A stretch of 64,000 nt of DNA from Bacteroidales bacterium (GTDB lineage: Bacteria > Bacteroidota > Bacteroidia > Bacteroidales > Marinilabiliaceae). Positions 59,712 through 64,000 of this stretch are shown here, piece after piece; positions within the stretch are counted from its first letter, which is position 1; each line of letters opens with the position of its first letter. The position numbers and the translations under genes were made by a program. The stretch covers positions 1 through 64,000 of the forward strand of contig JALEMI010000002.1 in assembly GCA_022768325.1 (NCBI GenBank), written 5' to 3'. The notes under the pieces are model-generated. The model was not told the origin of the DNA, did not search any database, and saw nothing but the letters and a program-made list of their open reading frames with translations.

Positions 59712-61277
59712 TTAGTTGTTCTTCAGCTCAGCCTGTACGGCGGCGAGCTTCTCGAAAAGCTCATGGCCGCTTACTTTGCGATAGACAATGTCATGAAGCT
59801 CGGACACCTTGACGCGCCTCTGCTCCATGGTGTCGCGGTCGCGGAGCGTTACGGTGTCGTCTTCGAGGGTCTGGCCGTCGATGGTGACGCAGTAGGGCGT
59901 GCCGATGGCATCTTGACGGCGGTATCGCTTGCCGATGGAGTCCTTCTCGTCGTAGGTGACGTTCATGGCGAGCTTGAGGGAGTCGACAATCTGATGCGCC
60001 TTCTCGGGCATGCCGTCTTTCTTGACGAGAGGGAGGACGGCGAGCTTGACGGGTGCGAGGACGGGGGGGAGCTTGAGCACGACGCGGCTATCGCCACCTT
60101 CGAGCTGCTCCTCGGTGTAGGCACCGGCCATGATGGAGAGGAACATACGGTCTACGCCGATGGACGTCTCGACGACGTATGGCACGTAGCTCTCGTTGGT
60201 CTCGGGGTCGAAATACTGGATCTTCTTGCCGCAGTATTTCTGGTGCTGGCTGAGGTCGAAGTCGGTGCGGCTGTGGATTCCCTCCACCTCCTTGAAGCCG
60301 AAGGGCATACGGAACTCGATGTCCGTTGCGGCATTTGCGTAGTGGGCCAGCTTCTCGTGGTCGTGATACTGATAGTTCTCGTCGCCCATGCCGAGAGCCT
60401 CGTGCCAGCAGAGGCGGTAACGCTTCCAGTAGTTGAACCACTTCATCTCCTCGCCCGGGCGTACGAAGAATTGCATCTCCATCTGCTCAAACTCCCTCAT
60501 GCGGAAGATGAACTGACGGGCCACAATCTCGTTGCGGAAGGCCTTGCCGATTTGTGCGATGCCGAAGGGGACCTTCATGCGGCCGGTCTTTTGGACATTG
60601 AGGAAGTTGACGAAGATGCCTTGCGCCGTCTCGGGACGGAGGAAGACCTTCATGCTGCCGTCGGCCGTGGAGCCCATCTCGGTGCTGAACATGAGGTTGA
60701 ACTGGCGGACATCGGTCCAGTTCTTGGTGCCGGAGATGGGGCAGACGATCTCCTCGTCGATGATTATTTGCTTAAGCTCTTCGAGGTTATTGTCGTTGAG
60801 AGCCTTCTTGAAACGGTCGTGTAGGGCGTCGCGCTTGGTCTGATTCTCAATGACGCGGGCTGAAGTCTCGCGGAACTTGGCCTCGTCGAAGGCGTCGCCG
60901 AACTTCTTGCGGGCTTTGGCGATCTCCTTCTCAATCTTCTCGTCATATTTGGCGAGCTGCTCCTCGATGAGGACATCGGCGCGATAGCGTTTCTTGCTAT
61001 CGCGGTTGTCGATGAGGGGGTCGTTGAAGGCGTCGACGTGACCTGACGCTTTCCAAATGGTCGGGTGCATGAAGATGCTGGAGTCGATGCCTACGACATT
61101 GTCGTTGAGCTTGACCATGGCATCCCACCAGTACTTCTTGATATTGTTCTTCATCTCGATGCCGTTTTGGCCGTAGTCATAGACTGCGCCAAGACCGTCG
61201 TAGATTTCGCTGCTGGGGAAAACGAAACCGTATTCCTTGCAGTGAGACACCAGTTTTTTGAAAACGTCTTCTGCCAT
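59712..61277 (-). CDS. glyS: Glycyl-tRNA synthetase (dimeric, eukaryote/archaea-like type)
   Basis: 521 residues from the ATG at 61277 (M-A-E-D-V-F-K-K-L-V). Class II motifs: R-P-E-T-A-Q-G-I-F-V-N-F, F-R-N-E-I and G-V-D-R-M-F-L. This is the single-chain alpha-2 form, not the alpha/beta form. An insertion near 150-230 is coiled-coil-rich. The open frame extends upstream without family support. Confidence 0.95.
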   Translation of the reverse strand: MAEDVFKKLVSHCKEYGFVFPSSEIYDGLGAVYDYGQNGIEMKNNIKKYWWDAMVKLNDNVVGIDSSIFMHPTIWKASGHVDAFNDPLIDNRDSKKRYRADVLIEEQLAKYDEKIEKEIAKARKKFGDAFDEAKFRETSARVIENQTKRDALHDRFKKALNDNNLEELKQIIIDEEIVCPISGTKNWTDVRQFNLMFSTEMGSTADGSMKVFLRPETAQGIFVNFLNVQKTGRMKVPFGIAQIGKAFRNEIVARQFIFRMREFEQMEMQFFVRPGEEMKWFNYWKRYRLCWHEALGMGDENYQYHDHEKLAHYANAATDIEFRMPFGFKEVEGIHSRTDFDLSQHQKYCGKKIQYFDPETNESYVPYVVETSIGVDRMFLSIMAGAYTEEQLEGGDSRVVLKLPPVLAPVKLAVLPLVKKDGMPEKAHQIVDSLKLAMNVTYDEKDSIGKRYRRQDAIGTPYCVTIDGQTLEDDTVTLRDRDTMEQRRVKVSELHDIVYRKVSGHELFEKLAAVQAELKNN

Positions 61278-61389
61278 TTTCTTGTTTTTGACTTTTAAAA
61301 TGTTGGTATTTCGATTTCCCGAGGATTGGCAAGGGTCGCTGGTGTTGCGCCACCTCTCCCCGAGGCATTGTTTTGCCCTAAAGGTGTAA

Positions 61390-62583
61390 TTATTCGTCGA
61401 CCTCGTCGTCGATGCGGTACTTATCGTAGATGACCTTGAACTCGCGGGGCTTGAAAACCTGCTTATAGCCAAGGACGAGGAGCAAGCCGCCGATACTGCA
61501 AACAAATCCGACAAAGAAGCCGCCCAGCAGATGGACGAGGAGCTTGGGGCTTGTCTTCTTGGTGGGCTGCACCACAGGCTCGACGATGGAGAAGACGGGC
61601 GTCTCGGCCAGGAGCCTCATGCGGCTCTTCTCGACTTCGCTTTGGAGCGACTGGAGGAGGGAGTAGCTGAGGTTGTACTTGTCTTCGAGCTTCTGCCTTT
61701 GGATGCTGCTTCGCTCCTCGACATAGTCGCGGTTGCGGTCGCGATAGTCAAAGAACTCCTGACGCGCCTCGGTGAACTCGACCATCATGTCCTCATATCG
61801 TTTCTCGAGGAAGTTGAGGTCTTTCTTAGCGTTGCTTGTGGCGTATTCGGTTATGGTGGTCTGGATTTGCTTCATGACGGCCGCGGCGAGTTGGGCGCAT
61901 TGGGCGGGACATTCGCCTTCGGCGGAGATGCGGACCAGGTTGACCTCCTCGTCGGGCATGACGACAATGCGATCCTTAAGCCACTCGATGGCATTTTTTC
62001 TCGGCTTGTCGAGAATTATGGGCTTGGGGACATTGGCAAAATCGTCAGAATCGACTTCGTAGACGAACTCAACCTTCTCGCCTTTGTCGCTAAGCGCATT
62101 CTTTATGGTGAAGGGCAACATGATGGTGTACTTCATGATTGTCTGCCCAACGCTGGGGATGGTATCGGCCTTCATGTACTCGTAGAGCGTCATGACGGTG
62201 TCGGTAGGGTTGACCCACGTGAGGGGGACATTCTCCATGATGTCGAGGAGGGCGGGTGTGCTGGTGACGACCTCGGTGTAGAGGTCGGGCGTGATGGTGG
62301 CACTGCCGCCCGTCTCACTTCCGATATTGACACCCGCGAGGCTGGCGAGGCTCTTCAAGTCGCCCAAAGAGCCTGAGCTGCCTTTCGTGATGGGGAGAAT
62401 TGCAGCCGAGGCAGTGAACTTGCGCGGCAAGGCGAAATAAAGGACAATGGAGAAGACTAAACATCCGCCAATGATATAGGCTATGAGTTTGCGCTTTGCC
62501 CAAATATAGGCTATGAGCCAGACAATGTCGAACTCCTGGACCTTATCTTGTTCGGTCTGCTCGTTAGATATGTTTCCGGTCAT
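61390..62583 (-). CDS. Wzz/GumC-type chain-length determinant protein
   Basis: 397 residues. Two transmembrane helices (about 30-52 and 353-377) flank a periplasmic domain with a coiled coil near 250-325. N-terminal Wzz motif (F-D-I-V-W-L-I-A-Y-I-W-A-K-R-K-L-I). No kinase domain. It controls surface-polysaccharide chain length together with the Wza-like gene 8 bp upstream. Confidence 0.9.
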   Translation of the reverse strand: MTGNISNEQTEQDKVQEFDIVWLIAYIWAKRKLIAYIIGGCLVFSIVLYFALPRKFTASAAILPITKGSSGSLGDLKSLASLAGVNIGSETGGSATITPDLYTEVVTSTPALLDIMENVPLTWVNPTDTVMTLYEYMKADTIPSVGQTIMKYTIMLPFTIKNALSDKGEKVEFVYEVDSDDFANVPKPIILDKPRKNAIEWLKDRIVVMPDEEVNLVRISAEGECPAQCAQLAAAVMKQIQTTITEYATSNAKKDLNFLEKRYEDMMVEFTEARQEFFDYRDRNRDYVEERSSIQRQKLEDKYNLSYSLLQSLQSEVEKSRMRLLAETPVFSIVEPVVQPTKKTSPKLLVHLLGGFFVGFVCSIGGLLLVLGYKQVFKPREFKVIYDKYRIDDEVDE

Positions 62584-62591
62584 GATGCGGA

Positions 62592-64000
62592 TTATTTGAG
62601 AAGAGTAGCTACGATGGCGACCATGGAGACAATAGAGGTACCCATGGAGATGTAGGCCGGGGCTGTCAACTTGGGCTGCGGCTTTTCGGGGACAATGATC
62701 TCAGACCCCGGTCGGACCTTAGGATAACGCCTGAAGAAGAGGAAATGGCGTACGGACTGGCTCTCGCCATTGGCGTGGACAACATAGGTCATCCGCTTAT
62801 AAGCTCTCGGAGCGAAGCCGCCCGACGAACGTATGTAGTCCTTGGCGTTCCACCCTTTTCGCCAGATGAGGCTGGACGAAGACTGAACTTTTCCCGAGAG
62901 ACGAACCGTCTGCTGCAATTTGGGAATTTCGAGAATGTCGCCATTCTGAACCACGATGTCGGCAACACTTCCCGGTTTATTGACGGCATCCAAGAGATTA
63001 ATGCTCACGAAATCGTATTCTGCCCTATCGTTCATGAGGTAGAAAGTCGTATCGCCACGCGCAATGGCCTGGCGCATCTTGATGCCACGCGCCTCGTCGC
63101 TAATCTTTACAGGGCGGTAAATGCGTGCGGACCTGAGGTCGGCATCGGCTAAGCCACCGCCCGCGCGGTTGAAGATGTCGCTCAGACGGACGCTATTGCT
63201 GGTGAGACCAAACGAGCCCGGATTCAAAACTGAGCCTCGGACCACGACAGTGCCGCCGATGGAGGCAGAGGCCTTGGTGCGGATGAAGACCTGGTCGAAG
63301 GGTTCGAGCGCAAATGAGTTGCCCTCGCCATTTTCGAGCGAGAGGTCGCGCGTGATTCTGACATCCCTCGTCTCGCAGGACTCTTGGGAATTGGCGTTGT
63401 CGTCGTTATTTAAGCGGCGGACAATCTCTACATTGGTGATTTGCGCATTCTCAGTGAGACCATTTGCGAGGATGATGAGGTCGCCTATGGTCAAGTTCTC
63501 GCGATACTCGTAACGTCCGGGGGTCTGCACCTCGCCAAGGATTGTCACGATGCGTTGTTGGCGCATATCGTCGATGAAGGCTATGGTGACCTGGTCGCCG
63601 TTCTTGAGGTCGATGTCGGCCACGCCGTTCTTGACGTCGAGGACGTTGAAGTTGAGGGCTTCGAGCGTGTAGTCGTCCTTATAGCGAGTGACGACGCCGC
63701 GAGTGAGGAAGGCGTTCTCCTTCAGGCCGCCGGCCTTTGCAATGAGTTGGGAGAGCTTCATGGACGCTGTCCACTCGTAGGTGCCAGGGGCAAAGACGGC
63801 ACCTTCGACAATAACGGCGTTGTCGAGGCGGTTCTCGTCAATTGAGCTCACGACGAGCGAGTCGCCCGAAGCGAGAGCAACAGAGGCGGGGTCCTTGACA
63901 TCGACATACTCGGAGGTATGACGACCTACGCGGAAGAGACCGATGTGGTCGGTCTGCGCGCGGGGCAAGAAGCCACCCGCATAGCGGATAAGGTCGGCAA
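62592..64000 (-). CDS. Wza-like polysaccharide export protein with SLBB domains (5' end outside window)
   Basis: About 469 residues visible and open to the right edge, so the signal peptide and N-terminus are missing. Repeated SLBB units can be seen (V-E-G-A-V-F-A-P-G-T-Y-E-W, I-L-G-E-V-Q-T-P-G-R-Y-E-Y, V-R-G-S-V-L-N-P-G-S-F-G-L, L-S-G-K-V-Q-S-S-S). The C-terminus carries one predicted helix. Such proteins form the outer-membrane export channel. 8 bp before the Wzz gene, same operon. Confidence 0.92.
   Translation of the reverse strand, partial: ADLIRYAGGFLPRAQTDHIGLFRVGRHTSEYVDVKDPASVALASGDSLVVSSIDENRLDNAVIVEGAVFAPGTYEWTASMKLSQLIAKAGGLKENAFLTRGVVTRYKDDYTLEALNFNVLDVKNGVADIDLKNGDQVTIAFIDDMRQQRIVTILGEVQTPGRYEYRENLTIGDLIILANGLTENAQITNVEIVRRLNNDDNANSQESCETRDVRITRDLSLENGEGNSFALEPFDQVFIRTKASASIGGTVVVRGSVLNPGSFGLTSNSVRLSDIFNRAGGGLADADLRSARIYRPVKISDEARGIKMRQAIARGDTTFYLMNDRAEYDFVSINLLDAVNKPGSVADIVVQNGDILEIPKLQQTVRLSGKVQSSSSLIWRKGWNAKDYIRSSGGFAPRAYKRMTYVVHANGESQSVRHFLFFRRYPKVRPGSEIIVPEKPQPKLTAPAYISMGTSIVSMVAIVATLLK

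Noticed and set aside
1..64000. CRISPR array, integrase or prophage block
   Set aside because: No regularly spaced repeats, integrase or phage structural genes seen; the CI-like HTH protein stands alone with the ATPase.

Overview
The window is chromosomal DNA of a member of the order Bacteroidales, probably an uncultivated gut- or rumen-type species with moderately high G+C. The evidence is the type IX secretion genes porX and porW, the ExbB-membrane protein-ExbD-ExbD cluster, the long three-domain IspG, the long (1141 aa) isoleucyl-tRNA synthetase, class III fructose-bisphosphatase, many SP-II lipoproteins, weak ribosome-binding sites, and promoters of the Bacteroidetes type (-33 TTTG/ATTG, about 20 bp, -7 TAnnTTTG). 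The genus cannot be named from sequence reading alone.

Layout. 1-7.2 kb (minus strand): a DUF3737 - MalY/PatB aminotransferase - cysQ - acyltransferase-3 operon, a MATE exporter behind a lipoprotein, a second lipoprotein, and a short remnant of a C10 cysteine peptidase. 7.4-14.2 kb: a complete trpEGDCFBA operon. It is preceded by a 19-residue leader peptide with three consecutive Trp codons and an intrinsic terminator, which is a textbook attenuator layout. 14.5-15.6 kb (plus): a compact island of DUF3791, a DUF3990 ADP-ribosyltransferase-like protein and a third small gene. 15.7-28.5 kb (minus): hisS, ychF, an outer-membrane barrel, then a run joining T9SS (porX, porW, DUF4296) to surface-polysaccharide initiation (polyprenyl glycosylphosphotransferase, manC), cvpA and tRNA-Arg. 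28.6-40.2 kb (plus): rfbB, a cyclophilin lipoprotein, vsr, tatD, the exb cluster, ispG, a secreted protein with a T9SS-like C-terminus, and rfbACD.

40.3-52 kb: a DUF4143 ATPase pseudogene, tRNA-Cys, lspA, a DksA/TraR regulator, ileS, an ATP-grasp pseudogene, tadA, an Ig-like lipoprotein, folB and glnS. 52-64 kb is more accessory: an HTH gene coupled to a shortened AAA-ATPase, fbp, an AbiEi/AbiEii toxin-antitoxin operon lying between two paralogous lipoproteins, glyS, and a Wzz/Wza pair that runs off the right edge.

Themes. Surface construction dominates: dTDP-rhamnose and GDP-mannose supply, the initiating transferase, Wzz and Wza, T9SS, and an O-acyltransferase. Small conflict or defence-like modules (DUF3791/DUF3990, AbiE, AAA/HTH, vsr and two decayed genes) sit between housekeeping blocks. 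The most notable items are the trp attenuator, the AbiE promoter with an inverted repeat around its -33 element, the DUF3791-DUF3990 module, and the C8-C9 tracts upstream of or inside surface-related genes.
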